Shown here one piece after another: positions 9,513-18,223 of a stretch of 64,000 bases of DNA. The stretch is from Agromyces mariniharenae (GTDB lineage: Bacteria > Actinomycetota > Actinomycetes > Actinomycetales > Microbacteriaceae): contig NZ_VSSB01000001.1 of NCBI RefSeq assembly GCF_008122505.1, forward strand, positions 230,881 to 294,880, in the 5' to 3' direction. Position 1 is the first letter of the stretch, and every line of letters starts with the position of its first letter. The position numbers were made by a program, and so were the translations under genes. The notes beneath the pieces were generated by a model. It saw only the letters and a program-made list of their open reading frames with translations. It did not search any database and was not told the origin of the DNA.

Positions 9513-10964
9513 TCAGCCGATGTGGCTCATCACGTGCTTGATGCGCGTGTAGTCCTCGAAGCCGTAGTTGGAGAGGTCCTTGCCGTAGCCCGAGTGCTTG
9601 AAGCCGCCGTGCGGCATGTCGGACACGAACGGGATGTGCGCGTTGATCCAGACGCAGCCGAAGTCGAGGTGCTTCGCGAACCGCATCGCCCGCGTGTGGT
9701 CGCCGGTCCAGACGGATGCCGCGAGCGCGTAGTCGACGCCGTTGGCCATGGCGAGCGCATCGGCGTCGTCGCGGAACGACTGCACGGTGAGCACCGGGCC
9801 GAAGATCTCGCGCTGCACGGCCTCGTCGTCCTGGCGGAGCCCGGTCACGACGGTCGCCTCCCAGAAGTAGCCGCGGTCGCCCTGGCGGCGGCCGCCGAGG
9901 GCGACGTCTGCGTGGACCGGCAGGCGGTCGATGAAGCCCGACACGTGCGCGAGCTGGTTCGCGTTGTTGAGCGGGCCGAAGAGGACGCCGTCCTCGCGCG
10001 GGCCGCCCGTGCGGGCGTTGGCCGAGGCCTCGGCCACGAGCGCGGCGACGAACGCGTCGTGCACGGACTCGTGGACGATGACCCGCGTCGCGGCCGTGCA
10101 GTCCTGGCCGGCGTTGAAGTACGCGGCGGTGACGATGCCGGCCGCGGCGGCCTGCAGGTCGGTGTCGGGGAAGACGATCGCGGGCGCCTTGCCGCCGAGC
10201 TCGAGGTGCACCCGCTTGAGGTCGGATGCCGCAGCGCGCGCGACCTCCATGCCGGCGCGGACCGAGCCCGTGATCGCGACCATCTGCGGCGTGGGGTGCT
10301 CGAGGAGCGCGGCACCCGTGCCGCGGTCGCCGGTGACGACGTTGAGCACGCCGGCGGGCAGGAACTCGGCCGCGACCTCGGCGAGCTTCAGCGTCGAGAG
10401 GGGCGTCGTGTCCGACGGCTTCAGCACGACCGTGTTGCCGGCGGCGATGGCCGGTGCGACCTTCCAGACGGCCATGTTCAGCGGGTAGTTCCACGGCGTG
10501 ACCTGGCCGATGACGCCGATCGGCTCCCGGCGCACGAACGAGGTGTGGCCGGCGAGGTACTCGGCGGCCGACCGGCCCTCGAGGTTGCGGGCGGCGCCCG
10601 CGAAGAACCGGAGCTGGTCGACCGACTGCAGGATCTCGTCGGCGACGAGCGAGGCGCGCGGCTTGCCCGTGTCCTGCGACTCGAGGTCGGCGAACTCGTC
10701 GGCGCGCGACTCCATCGCGTCGGCGATGCGGAAGAGCGCGAGCTGGCGCTGGGCCGGGGTGGTCTCCCCCCACGTCTCGAACGCGTCGGACGCCGCGCGG
10801 TAGGCGAGGTCGAGGTCGCCCGCGGTGGAGATGGGCGCGGAGCCGTAGACCTCCTCGGTCGCCGGGTCGACGAGGTCGAGCGCGTCGTCGCCCTGCGACT
10901 CCACGTACTCGCCGCCGACGAAGTTCCGGAGGGTGCCGGTGCTGAGGAGGGTGCCGCTGCTCAT
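9513..10964 (-). CDS. NAD(P)-dependent aldehyde dehydrogenase, gamma-aminobutyraldehyde dehydrogenase-like
   Basis: 483 residues, full length for the ALDH superfamily. Visible landmarks: GQVTPWNYPLNMAVWKVAPA (cofactor strand), KPSDTTPLS, the ITGSVRAG Rossmann turn, catalytic glutamate in LELGGKAP, catalytic cysteine in NAGQDCTAATR, and the C-terminal NAHIPFVSDMPHGGFKHSG motif typical of aminobutyraldehyde and betaine-aldehyde dehydrogenases. It oxidises amino-aldehydes to the acids; 4-aminobutyraldehyde to GABA fits the neighbours. It is divergent from an Lrp-type regulator, an aminotransferase and an FAD oxidase, together a putrescine/polyamine-type degradation locus. The exact substrate is inferred. 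Start ATG follows directly after a short upstream region with a TATCAT -10-like hexamer at 11040-11045. Confidence 0.85.
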   Translation of the reverse strand: MSSGTLLSTGTLRNFVGGEYVESQGDDALDLVDPATEEVYGSAPISTAGDLDLAYRAASDAFETWGETTPAQRQLALFRIADAMESRADEFADLESQDTGKPRASLVADEILQSVDQLRFFAGAARNLEGRSAAEYLAGHTSFVRREPIGVIGQVTPWNYPLNMAVWKVAPAIAAGNTVVLKPSDTTPLSTLKLAEVAAEFLPAGVLNVVTGDRGTGAALLEHPTPQMVAITGSVRAGMEVARAAASDLKRVHLELGGKAPAIVFPDTDLQAAAAGIVTAAYFNAGQDCTAATRVIVHESVHDAFVAALVAEASANARTGGPREDGVLFGPLNNANQLAHVSGFIDRLPVHADVALGGRRQGDRGYFWEATVVTGLRQDDEAVQREIFGPVLTVQSFRDDADALAMANGVDYALAASVWTGDHTRAMRFAKHLDFGCVWINAHIPFVSDMPHGGFKHSGYGKDLSNYGFEDYTRIKHVMSHIG

Positions 10965-11155
10965 GGATGTCGATCCTCGGATGTGATGGCGTCGGCGCGG
11001 CGCGCGCGCCCGCGGCGCCGGACCGGCGCCGTGGCGCCCATGATAGGCGCGATCCGTGGTGAAACGCGAGTGAATGCATAGGAATCAGTTGTGAAATGGG
11101 TGGAAATCGACGGAATCGCTTGCTTGCGGCATCCGCCACTGACACAATCGGTCGC
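10965..11155. promoter_or_regulatory. Divergent control region of the polyamine-type locus
   Basis: A 191-bp region, clearly richer in A/T at 11050-11120 than anything nearby, as expected for an Lrp operator. Plus strand: TTGCTT (11120-11125), 17 bp, CACAAT (11143-11148), then 7 nt to the regulator ATG, so the regulator mRNA is probably leaderless. Minus strand: TATCAT (11045 to 11040) is a plausible -10 for the dehydrogenase, with a leader of about 70 nt. Inference: the Lrp protein binds the A/T-rich centre and controls both directions. Confidence 0.5.
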
Positions 11156-11638
11156 ATGACGAACGCCCCGCGCTCCGCCTCGTCGCGCCCGGTGCACCTC
11201 GACGACGTCTCGAAGGCGATCATCGAGCAGCTCCAGGTCGACGGCCGGCGCTCCTATGCCGACATCGGCAAGGCCGTCGGCCTCTCCGAGGCGGCGGTCA
11301 GACAGCGCGTGCAGCGGCTCACCGAGTCGGGCGTGATGCAGATCGTCGCCGTGACCGACCCGATGCAGCTCGGCTTCACGCGGCAGGCGATGATCGGCAT
11401 CCGTGCCGGCGGGGACACCCGCGAGCTCGCGGAGCGACTCGCGGAGATCCCCGAGCTCGACTACGTCGTGCTCACGGCGGGGAGCTTCGACCTCATGGCC
11501 GAGGTCGTGTGCGAGAACGACGAGGAGCTCATCAACCTCCTCAACTCGCGCATCCGCAACCTGCCCGGCGTGCACAGCACCGAGACGTTCGTCTACCTGA
11601 AACTGCAGAAGCAGTTCTACAACTGGGGCACCCGCTGA
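11156..11638 (+). CDS. Lrp/AsnC-family transcriptional regulator
   Basis: 160 residues, normal for the family. N-terminal helix-turn-helix (~20-65): IIEQLQVDGRRSYADIGKAV and GLSEAAVRQRVQRLTESGVM. C-terminal RAM effector-binding domain (~75-150) with the strand TAGSFDLMAEVVCENDEE. Start chosen at the ATG directly before the HTH region and 7 nt after a CACAAT hexamer. The longer open frame upstream carries no domain and would run through the promoter. It is divergent from the aldehyde dehydrogenase and 27 bp ahead of the aminotransferase, so it most likely responds to an amine or amino acid and controls this locus. The ligand is not visible from sequence. Confidence 0.9.
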   Translation: MTNAPRSASSRPVHLDDVSKAIIEQLQVDGRRSYADIGKAVGLSEAAVRQRVQRLTESGVMQIVAVTDPMQLGFTRQAMIGIRAGGDTRELAERLAEIPELDYVVLTAGSFDLMAEVVCENDEELINLLNSRIRNLPGVHSTETFVYLKLQKQFYNWGTR

Positions 11639-11665
11639 CCGCGGGCCGCCCGGAAGGAGATCCCG

Positions 11666-13138
11666 ATGACCACCATCGACGCAGCGACGAGCCTCGGCTC
11701 GTCCGGCTTCGACGACGCCGCACTGCAGCAGAAGGCGAAGGACCACCTCTGGATGCACTTCGCGCGGCAGTCCACGATGGAGGAGAACGGCGTCCCCATC
11801 ATCACGCGCGGCGAGGGCCATCACATCTACGACATCCACGGTCGTGAGTACTTCGACGGCCTCTCGGGCCTCTTCGTCGTCAACGCCGGCCACGGGCGCC
11901 GCCGCCTCGCGGAGGTCGCCGCGAAGCAGGCGCAGGAGCTCGCGTTCTTCCCGATCTGGTCGTACGCCCACCCCTCTGCGATCGAGCTCGCCGACCGGCT
12001 CGCCGATTACGCGCCGGGCGACCTCAACCGCGTGTTCTTCTCCACGGGCGGCGGCGAGGCCGTCGAGACCGCCTTCAAGCTGGCGAAGTACTACTGGAAG
12101 CTGAAGGGCCAGCCCACGAAGCACAAGGTCATCTCGCGTGCGGTCGCCTACCACGGCACCCCGCAGGGCGCGCTCGCCATCACGGGCATCCCGGCGATGA
12201 AGCAGATGTTCGAGCCGCTCACCCCCGGCGGCTTCCGCGTGCCCAACACGAACTTCTATCGCGCGGCCGACGTCGGCGCGCCCGCCGACGACCTCGAGGC
12301 GTTCGGCGTCTGGGCGGCGAACCGCATCGAGGAGATGATCCTCTTCGAGGGCCCCGAGACCGTCGCCGCCGTCTTCCTCGAGCCGGTGCAGAACTCGGGC
12401 GGCTGCTTCCCACCGCCTCCCGGGTACTTCCAGCGCGTGCGCGAGATCTGCGACCAGTACGACGTGCTGCTCGTGAGCGACGAGGTCATCTGCGCATTCG
12501 GCCGGATCGGCCACATGTTCGCCTGCGACGCCTACGGCTACGTGCCCGACATGATCACCTGCGCCAAGGGCATGACCTCGGGCTACTCCCCCATCGGCGC
12601 GACGATCGTGTCGGAGAAGATCTACGAGCCGTTCTCGAAGGGCACGACGAGCTTCTACCACGGGTACACCTTCGGCGGACACCCGGTGTCCGCGGCCGTC
12701 GCACTCGCGAACCTCGACATCTTCGAGGAGGAGCGCCTCAACGAGCGCGTGCGCGAGAACTCCCCGCTGTTCCGGGCCGAGCTCGAGAAGCTCCTCGACC
12801 TGCCGATCGTCGGCGACGTGCGCGGCGACGGGTACTTCTTCGGCATCGAACTCGTGAAGGACAAGGCCACCCGCGAGACGTTCAACGACGAGGAGTCCGA
12901 GCACCTGCTGCGCGGGTTCCTGTCGAAGGCCCTCTTCGACGCCGGGCTGTACTGCCGTGCCGACGACCGTGGCGACCCCGTGATCCAGCTCGCGCCGCCG
13001 CTCACGATCGGCGTGCCGGAGTTCCAGGAGATCGAGCAGACGCTGCGCTCGGTGCTCACCGAGGCGTCCAACCGAGCGGAGGACTTCAAGGGTCACCAGC
13101 ACGGCGGAGAGCACCTCCTCGTGCCCGCGCGCGTCTGA
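11666..13138 (+). CDS. Class-III PLP aminotransferase, putrescine/polyamine-type (aspartate aminotransferase family)
   Basis: 490 residues, full length. Landmarks: GREYFDGLSGLFVVNAGHGR, FSTGGGEAVETAFKLAKYY (phosphate contact), AYHGTPQGAL, EPVQNSGGCFPPPPGYF, LLVSDEVICAFGRIG (PLP-binding Asp) and CAKGMTSGYSPIG with the PLP lysine, then TFGGHPVSAAVALAN. This subgroup transfers amino groups from diamines, omega-amino acids or related amines to pyruvate. A good SD (AAGGAG) precedes the ATG. The stop overlaps the next ATG as TGATG, so it is coupled to the FAD oxidase. In context it feeds an amino-aldehyde to the divergent dehydrogenase. The substrate is inferred. Confidence 0.85.
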   Translation: MTTIDAATSLGSSGFDDAALQQKAKDHLWMHFARQSTMEENGVPIITRGEGHHIYDIHGREYFDGLSGLFVVNAGHGRRRLAEVAAKQAQELAFFPIWSYAHPSAIELADRLADYAPGDLNRVFFSTGGGEAVETAFKLAKYYWKLKGQPTKHKVISRAVAYHGTPQGALAITGIPAMKQMFEPLTPGGFRVPNTNFYRAADVGAPADDLEAFGVWAANRIEEMILFEGPETVAAVFLEPVQNSGGCFPPPPGYFQRVREICDQYDVLLVSDEVICAFGRIGHMFACDAYGYVPDMITCAKGMTSGYSPIGATIVSEKIYEPFSKGTTSFYHGYTFGGHPVSAAVALANLDIFEEERLNERVRENSPLFRAELEKLLDLPIVGDVRGDGYFFGIELVKDKATRETFNDEESEHLLRGFLSKALFDAGLYCRADDRGDPVIQLAPPLTIGVPEFQEIEQTLRSVLTEASNRAEDFKGHQHGGEHLLVPARV

Positions 13139-14583
13139 TGGCGAGCCTGCACCGCGCCACCGACGGCACGGCTGCCGGCTACCGCCGGGCGAGCTTCTGG
13201 CTCGACGACCTCGTGACGACGGGGCGCGACGATCTCACGCCGCGCCCCGCCCTCACGGCCGACGCCCGCTTCGACGTGTGCATCGTCGGCGGCGGGCTCA
13301 CCGCCCTCTGGACGGCGTACTCCCTCGCGAAGGCCGACCCCGACCTGCGCATCGCCGTGCTCGAGCGCGAGATCTCGGGATTCGGGGCGTCGGGCCGCAA
13401 CGGTGGCTGGTGCTCCGCCCTCTTCCCGCGCTCCCCCGGCTCGCTCGAACGACGGCACGGGTTCGACGCTGCCGTCGCGATGCGGCGCGCCATGGTCGAC
13501 ACCGTCGACGAGGTGGGCCGGGTCGCCGCCCTGGAGGGGATCGACTGCGACTACGAGCGCGGCGGCACGGTCGTGTTCGCGCGCAACGACGTGCAGCGCG
13601 AGTTCGCTCGCGCCGACGTGGCGGAGGCGCGGCAGTACGGCGTCGATCGCACCGAGTACTGGGACGAGCGCACCGTCGGGGCGCGCTTCGGCGCGACCGG
13701 CCGCGACGGCCGGACTCCGGCCGCCGTGTTCGATCCCGCGTGCGCGAGCGTGCACCCGGCCAAGCTCGTCCGCGGGCTGGCCCGAGTGGTCGAGGCGATG
13801 GGCGTCTCGCTCTTCGAGCGCACCGAGGTGCGGGACTGGGCCGCCGGAACGGTGCGGTTCCGCTCGGTGGACACGGGGTTCGAGGGCCGGGTGTCGGCCC
13901 GGCACGTGATCGTCGCCCTCGAGGGCTACGGTTCGCAGCTGCCGCGCGTGCGCAGACGGGTCATGCCGCTGTACTCGCTCATGATCGCCACCGAGCCGCT
14001 CGACGACGACGTGTGGGACGCGATCGGCGTCGACCACGGGCAGACGTTCAGCGACTACCGGCACCTGCTGATCTACGGACAGCGCACCGCCGACAACCGG
14101 TTCGCGTTCGGCGGACGCGGGGCCCGCTACCACTGGGGCAGCAGCGTCGACCCGTCGTACGAGCGCGTCGACGACGTGTTCGAGCACCTGCAGGATGCAC
14201 TGCGCGACCTGTTCCCGGCCGTCGGGAACGCCCGGATCACGCATCGGTGGGGCGGTCCCCTCGGCATCGCGCGCGACTGGCACGCCACCGCGAGCTACAA
14301 CCCGCGGACGGGCGTCGGCTTCGCGGGCGGCTACGTGGGCGATGGGCTCTCGACCACCAACCTCGCCGGCCGCACGCTCGCCGACCTGGTGCTCGGCCGA
14401 GAGACCGAGCTGACGACGCTGCCGTGGACGAATCACCGCTCGCCGCTCTGGGAGCCCGAGCCGCTGCGCTTCGCCGGGGCCAACCTCGGCATCCTCGGCA
14501 TGCAGTTCGCCGACCTGGAGGAGCGCATCACGAGGCGTCCATCGCTCGCCGCTCGCCTGATCGCGCCGCTCGTCGGCCACTGA
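13138..14583 (+). CDS. DAO-type FAD-dependent oxidoreductase, gamma-glutamylputrescine oxidase-like
   Basis: 481 residues. Dinucleotide fold at ~43-75: CIVGGGLTALWTAYSLAKA with the ribose-binding acid in VLERE, followed by the subgroup signature GFGASGRNGGW. The C-terminal RWGGPLGIARDWHATAS and GFAGGYVGDGLSTTNLAGRT segments close the FAD site. PuuB-like and related amine oxidases share this layout and convert an amine to an aldehyde plus ammonia and H2O2. Translationally coupled to the aminotransferase, and convergent with the next gene after only 8 bp. Whether the substrate is gamma-glutamylputrescine is uncertain, because no PuuA-like ligase or PuuD-like hydrolase lies in the window. Confidence 0.8.
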   Translation: MASLHRATDGTAAGYRRASFWLDDLVTTGRDDLTPRPALTADARFDVCIVGGGLTALWTAYSLAKADPDLRIAVLEREISGFGASGRNGGWCSALFPRSPGSLERRHGFDAAVAMRRAMVDTVDEVGRVAALEGIDCDYERGGTVVFARNDVQREFARADVAEARQYGVDRTEYWDERTVGARFGATGRDGRTPAAVFDPACASVHPAKLVRGLARVVEAMGVSLFERTEVRDWAAGTVRFRSVDTGFEGRVSARHVIVALEGYGSQLPRVRRRVMPLYSLMIATEPLDDDVWDAIGVDHGQTFSDYRHLLIYGQRTADNRFAFGGRGARYHWGSSVDPSYERVDDVFEHLQDALRDLFPAVGNARITHRWGGPLGIARDWHATASYNPRTGVGFAGGYVGDGLSTTNLAGRTLADLVLGRETELTTLPWTNHRSPLWEPEPLRFAGANLGILGMQFADLEERITRRPSLAARLIAPLVGH

Positions 14584-14591
14584 TCCCGGAC

Positions 14592-15779
14592 TCACGGCCG
14601 GCGACGGCTCGATGAGCGCGGGTCCACGAACGCCCACTCGGGCAGGGCGCCGCTGCCGATGAACGCCGACAGCAGCGTGGCCATGGAGTGGCCCGGCGAG
14701 GCCTCGACGGCCAGGTCGATGAGGGCGCCGGCCGCGGAACCGCGGCCGAGCGACCATGCGAGCCAGGCCGCGATGCACAACGGGGCGACGTGGAGGTCGC
14801 CTGGGGCGTTCGCCGCCGCGATGCGGGACACCTCGAGTGCGCGCTCGACACGGCCCGGGTCGGGCCGAACGGTGGACCGTCCGAGCAGCAGCCGGCCGAG
14901 CAGCTCCGACACCTCGCCCTCGGCCCCGTCGGTGAGCTCGCGCCGCACCAGCTCGTCGACGGTCTCGCCGGTTCGCTCTGCGCGCTCCGCGGTCTCGACC
15001 GCGTCATCGTGCGCGGCCGCACCCACGACCGGCCCGAAGGCGAACTGGAGCATCATGGCGTCGCGGACGGGCGGCCGCTCCGCGAGGTGCAGGAACCAGG
15101 CGAGGCGCAACGCGGTGGGCGACTCGGATGCCGCGCCGGCAGGCGGCTCGTCGAGGAGCGCCTCCACGAGGGCGACCGGGTCGGCGAGGTCGCCGAGGCG
15201 GTCCAGTTGCGCCCCGATGCCCTCGAGTGCGTCGAACGCGGCGAGCTCGGCGGCGATCGCCGCCGAGAGGTCGACGTCGCGCTCGGGCAGTCGTCCGCTC
15301 GCGGTCGACGACGCATGGACGGGCTCCCGCTCGGGCAGGGCCGCCGCGGCGGGGCTCTCGTCGATCATCGCCAGCGCGTGCCCACCGGCCGGCGTCGCGG
15401 GATCGAGCAGCGACCCCCAGCCGTCGGCGGCTCGGCAGAGCGCGTCGCGCACGTCGAAGCCGGCCTGCTCGGCCCGGCGGACGAGGAGGGCGAGCAGCGC
15501 CCGCTCGGGGAGCCCGCGGGACCCCTCGAAGGTGCGGTCGGTGTAGGCGATCGGGACCACGGCGTCGACGCCCGGCATCCGGCACAGCGTGCCCACGATC
15601 GCCGACACGAGCGACGGACGGTCGCGAGCGCGGCGCGGGAGGTCGTGGCGCAGCAGTCCGGCCGATCTCGAACCGCGGAACGCGACGCAGACGATCGAGC
15701 GCTCGGGCGCGAAGCCGGCGAGGGCGGGGACGAGCGCGAGCAGGTCGTGGGCCGCAGCGGCTCGGATGATGGTGGTCAT
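14592..15779 (-). CDS. DUF4192-family protein
   Basis: 395 residues, of the actinobacterial DUF4192 family. N-terminal signature HDLLALVPALAGFAPERSIV is followed by VCVAFRGSR; the middle carries VPIAYTD and acidic helices, and the C-terminal third is helical and alanine-rich with IAAWLAWSLGRGSAAGALID and a TPR-like look. No catalytic motif, signal peptide or membrane helix is seen, so it should be cytoplasmic. Function is unknown; I do not assign one. Start ATG is preceded by CAGGCT with a 6-nt gap, suggesting a leaderless message. It is monocistronic and convergent with the FAD oxidase. Confidence 0.8.
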   Translation of the reverse strand: MTTIIRAAAAHDLLALVPALAGFAPERSIVCVAFRGSRSAGLLRHDLPRRARDRPSLVSAIVGTLCRMPGVDAVVPIAYTDRTFEGSRGLPERALLALLVRRAEQAGFDVRDALCRAADGWGSLLDPATPAGGHALAMIDESPAAAALPEREPVHASSTASGRLPERDVDLSAAIAAELAAFDALEGIGAQLDRLGDLADPVALVEALLDEPPAGAASESPTALRLAWFLHLAERPPVRDAMMLQFAFGPVVGAAAHDDAVETAERAERTGETVDELVRRELTDGAEGEVSELLGRLLLGRSTVRPDPGRVERALEVSRIAAANAPGDLHVAPLCIAAWLAWSLGRGSAAGALIDLAVEASPGHSMATLLSAFIGSGALPEWAFVDPRSSSRRRP

Positions 15780-15905
15780 GCCGGCAGCCTGGGGCCCGCG
15801 GCATCCGTCGCCCGAGGAGGACGGCCGCGATGTGGTGGATGCCGTCCTCGCGCCACCTGCCGAGGACGAGTCCCCAGCGGGTCGCCGCATCGGCGCGTCG
15901 GCGCG

Positions 15906-16874
15906 TCAGCGCCCGGCGAAGAGCTCCGAGACCTCCTCCGCCTCGGCCTCGGTCGGCCGCCACGCGCCGCCCGCCGCCGCGTTCTGGCGGACCTGCTCGG
16001 GACGCGTCGCGCCCGCGATCACGCTCGCGAGCCCCGGCTGCGCGAGCATCCAGCCGAACGTCGCCTCGAGCATCGTGATGCCCCGCTCCTCCGCGAACGC
16101 CCGGTAGCGATCGAGCACGTCCCACGGCGCGTCGTCGACGATGTGCCGGCGCTGGCGCATGATGCGCGTGTCGGCCGGGTGCTCGTCGCGACGGAACTTG
16201 CCCGTCAGCAGGCCGTTCTGCAACGGGAAGAACGGCAGGAAGCCCAGCCCGAAGTGGCGTGCGGCCGGCAGGACCTCCGCTTCGGCGCCGCGCGAGAGCA
16301 GGTTGTACTCGTTCTGCGCCGACACGAACCGGGCCGCCCCGAGCTCCCGGGCGACGAGCTCCGCCTCGGCGATCTGCCAGCCGCTCAGGTTGGAGTGGCC
16401 GACGTAGCGGACCTTGCCCGCGCGCACGAGGTCGTCGAGGGCCGCGATGGTCTCGTCGATCGGGGTCGCAGGGTCGGGCGTGTGCAGCTGGTAGAGGTCG
16501 ATCCAGTCGGTCTGCAGGCGGCGGAGCGAGCCCTCGACCGCGAGCCGGATGTACCGTCGCGAGCCGCGCGCGCCCCATGCGGGCAGCGGCGACGGCAGGG
16601 AGGCGTGGCCGAACTTCGTCGCGATGACGACCTCGTCGCGCCGGCCGCGGAGCGCCTCGCCGAGGAGCGCCTCGCTGAGCCCGTACTCCTTGCCGTAGAT
16701 GTCGGCCGTGTCGATGAAGTTGACGCCGGCGTCGAGCGCCGCCTCGACCACCGCGTTCGTGCCGTCCTGGGTCTCGGTCGCGGTTCCGGTGCGTCCGAAG
16801 TTGTTGCCGCCGAGGCCGACCGCCGAGACGCGGAGCCCCGAACGGCCGAGCGAGCGGTACTCGAGATCGGTCAT
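15906..16874 (-). CDS. Aldo/keto reductase
   Basis: 322 residues, a complete (beta/alpha)8 aldo/keto reductase. Catalytic tetrad visible: Asp and Tyr in NFIDTADIYGKEYG, Lys in VIATKFGHA, His in LYQLHTPDP. NADPH-binding C-terminal motif VIAGATRPEQVRQNA. Probably reduces aldehydes or ketones in the cytosol; the substrate cannot be read from sequence. Upstream, TAGGCT lies 6 nt before the ATG and no SD is present, pointing to a leaderless transcript. Gene stands alone and is divergent from ogt. Confidence 0.9.
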   Translation of the reverse strand: MTDLEYRSLGRSGLRVSAVGLGGNNFGRTGTATETQDGTNAVVEAALDAGVNFIDTADIYGKEYGLSEALLGEALRGRRDEVVIATKFGHASLPSPLPAWGARGSRRYIRLAVEGSLRRLQTDWIDLYQLHTPDPATPIDETIAALDDLVRAGKVRYVGHSNLSGWQIAEAELVARELGAARFVSAQNEYNLLSRGAEAEVLPAARHFGLGFLPFFPLQNGLLTGKFRRDEHPADTRIMRQRRHIVDDAPWDVLDRYRAFAEERGITMLEATFGWMLAQPGLASVIAGATRPEQVRQNAAAGGAWRPTEAEAEEVSELFAGR

Positions 16875-17041
16875 CCGACCAGCCTAGGCGTGCCCTCGCG
16901 GGGGTCGCGACCGGGGCGATCGGATGCCGCGCCGCCGCACCGCCCGCGGGACTCGTCCTCCCCAGCCGCACGTCCCGGACCTCAGCTCGCGATGTCCGAT
17001 TCCCGCGAGTCGATGTCGGATGCCGCGGCTACGCTCGAAGC
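16875..17041. promoter_or_regulatory. Divergent leaderless-type promoters for the aldo/keto reductase and ogt-tag
   Basis: Minus strand: TAGGCT (16886 to 16881) with a 6-nt gap to the reductase ATG. Plus strand: TACGCT (17030-17035) with a 6-nt gap to the ogt ATG. The spacer also holds two copies of CGGATGCCGCG (from 16922 and 17018). No Ada-type operator was recognised. Confidence 0.45.
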
Positions 17042-17533
17042 ATGACCAACGTGTTCCTCATCCGCCTCGACAGCCCCATCGGGCGCCTCGAGCTCACCGG
17101 CGACGACGAGGCCGTGACCGGCCTCACCATCGAACGCGACGGCGCACTCCCCCACGACGGGGAGCCCGAGCGGTCCAACGCGGTGCTCGACGACGCGCGC
17201 ACGCAGCTCACCGAGTACTTCTCCGGCTCCCGCACCGAGTTCGACCTCCCCGTCCGCTTCTCCGGCACGCCGTTCCAGGAGGCCGTCTGGGCCGAGCTCG
17301 AACGCCTCGGCTGGGGCGAGGCCACCTCCTACGGGGCACTCGCCGCCGCCGTCGGCAAGCCCGGATCCGCGCGGGCGATCGGCGGTGCCGTGGGCGCCAA
17401 CCCGATCCCCATCATCGTCGGCTGCCACCGCGTGCTCGCGTCCGACGGGCGCATCACCGGCTACTCCGGCGGCGAGGGCATCCCCACCAAGCTCTGGCTC
17501 CTCGGGCACGAGCGCATCGGCTTCGCCGCGTGA
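17042..17533 (+). CDS. ogt: Methylated-DNA--protein-cysteine methyltransferase
   Basis: 163 residues, the size of a stand-alone Ogt. It removes alkyl groups from O6-alkylguanine (and O4-alkylthymine) by irreversible transfer to its own cysteine. N-terminal domain ~1-75, then GTPFQEAVWAELERLGWGEA (helix-turn-helix entry), the SYGALAAAVGKPGSARAIGG recognition helix with the arginine finger, GANPIPIIVGCHRV containing acceptor Cys128, and GYSGGEGIPTKLWLL. The usual Pro before Cys is Gly here (GCHRV). The stop overlaps the next start as GTGA, so the gene forms a two-gene alkylation-repair operon with tag. Confidence 0.93.
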   Translation: MTNVFLIRLDSPIGRLELTGDDEAVTGLTIERDGALPHDGEPERSNAVLDDARTQLTEYFSGSRTEFDLPVRFSGTPFQEAVWAELERLGWGEATSYGALAAAVGKPGSARAIGGAVGANPIPIIVGCHRVLASDGRITGYSGGEGIPTKLWLLGHERIGFAA

Positions 17534-18156
17534 GCGTGGTTCCGCGGCCCGAGATCGTCACGGGCGACGACGGGCTCGCGCGCTGTGCGTGGGGTGCCGC
17601 CGACCCCGAGTACCGGCGCTATCACGACGAGGAGTGGGGCACGCCGCAGCACGATCCGGTGCGGCTGTTCGAGAAGGTGTGCCTCGAGGGATTCCAGTCG
17701 GGCCTCTCGTGGATCACGATCCTCCGACGCCGTCCCGCGTTCCGCGAGGTCTTCCACGACTTCGACGCGTCGCAGGTCGCGGCGATGATCGAGGCCGATG
17801 TCGAGCGCCTCCTGGGCGACGCCCGCATCATCCGCCATCGCGGCAAGATCGAGGCCACCATCCAGAACGCCCGCGCGACGCTCGCGCTCGACCAGCCGCT
17901 CGACGAGCTCCTCTGGAGCTTCGCACCGTCGCCCCGCGACGACTCGCCCGTCTCGTTCGCCGAGGTGCCGTCGACCACGCCCGAGTCCACCGCCATGAGC
18001 ACGCAGTTGCGCAAGCTGGGCTTCCGGTTCGTCGGTCCCACGACGATGTACGCGCTCATGCAGGCGGCGGGCATGGTCGACGACCACCTCGCCGGTTGCT
18101 TCCGCTCGAACGCCGAGCGTCACGCCGATGAGGCGGCCGCCGCGGTTCGAGCCTGA
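17530..18156 (+). CDS. tag: DNA-3-methyladenine glycosylase I
   Basis: 208 residues. Excises 3-methyladenine from DNA as the first step of base-excision repair. Zinc-snap ligands of the family are present: Cys19 in RCAWG, His32 in YRRYHDEEWG, and the C-terminal His/Cys in DDHLAGCF. Core motif LFEKVCLEGFQSGLSWITIL and the HhH-like GFRFVGPTTMYALMQA segment are intact. Start is the GTG of the GTGA overlap with ogt. The open frame extends ~200 codons further upstream but only as an out-of-frame reading of ogt. Confidence 0.93.
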   Translation: MSVVPRPEIVTGDDGLARCAWGAADPEYRRYHDEEWGTPQHDPVRLFEKVCLEGFQSGLSWITILRRRPAFREVFHDFDASQVAAMIEADVERLLGDARIIRHRGKIEATIQNARATLALDQPLDELLWSFAPSPRDDSPVSFAEVPSTTPESTAMSTQLRKLGFRFVGPTTMYALMQAAGMVDDHLAGCFRSNAERHADEAAAAVRA

Positions 18157-18167
18157 TCGCGCGGCGG

Positions 18168-18208
18168 GTCGGGCGCGTCGGCGGCCGAATCGGCCCCGCC
18201 CGCCCGAC
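18168..18208. terminator. Bidirectional hairpin between convergent tag and yaaA
   Basis: Outer arms GTCGGGCG (18168-18175) and CGCCCGAC (18201-18208) enclose an inner palindrome GGCCGAATCGGCC (18183-18195). No T-run follows, as usual for high-GC actinobacteria. A GCTC tetranucleotide run (18209-18225) follows and enters the yaaA stop region. Confidence 0.6.
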
Positions 18209-18223
18209 CGCTCGCTCGCTCGC

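Noticed and set aside
15780..15905. Small gene between DUF4192 and the aldo/keto reductase
   Set aside because: Only 126 bp, no frame with SD or family similarity; contains two copies of the iterated word.
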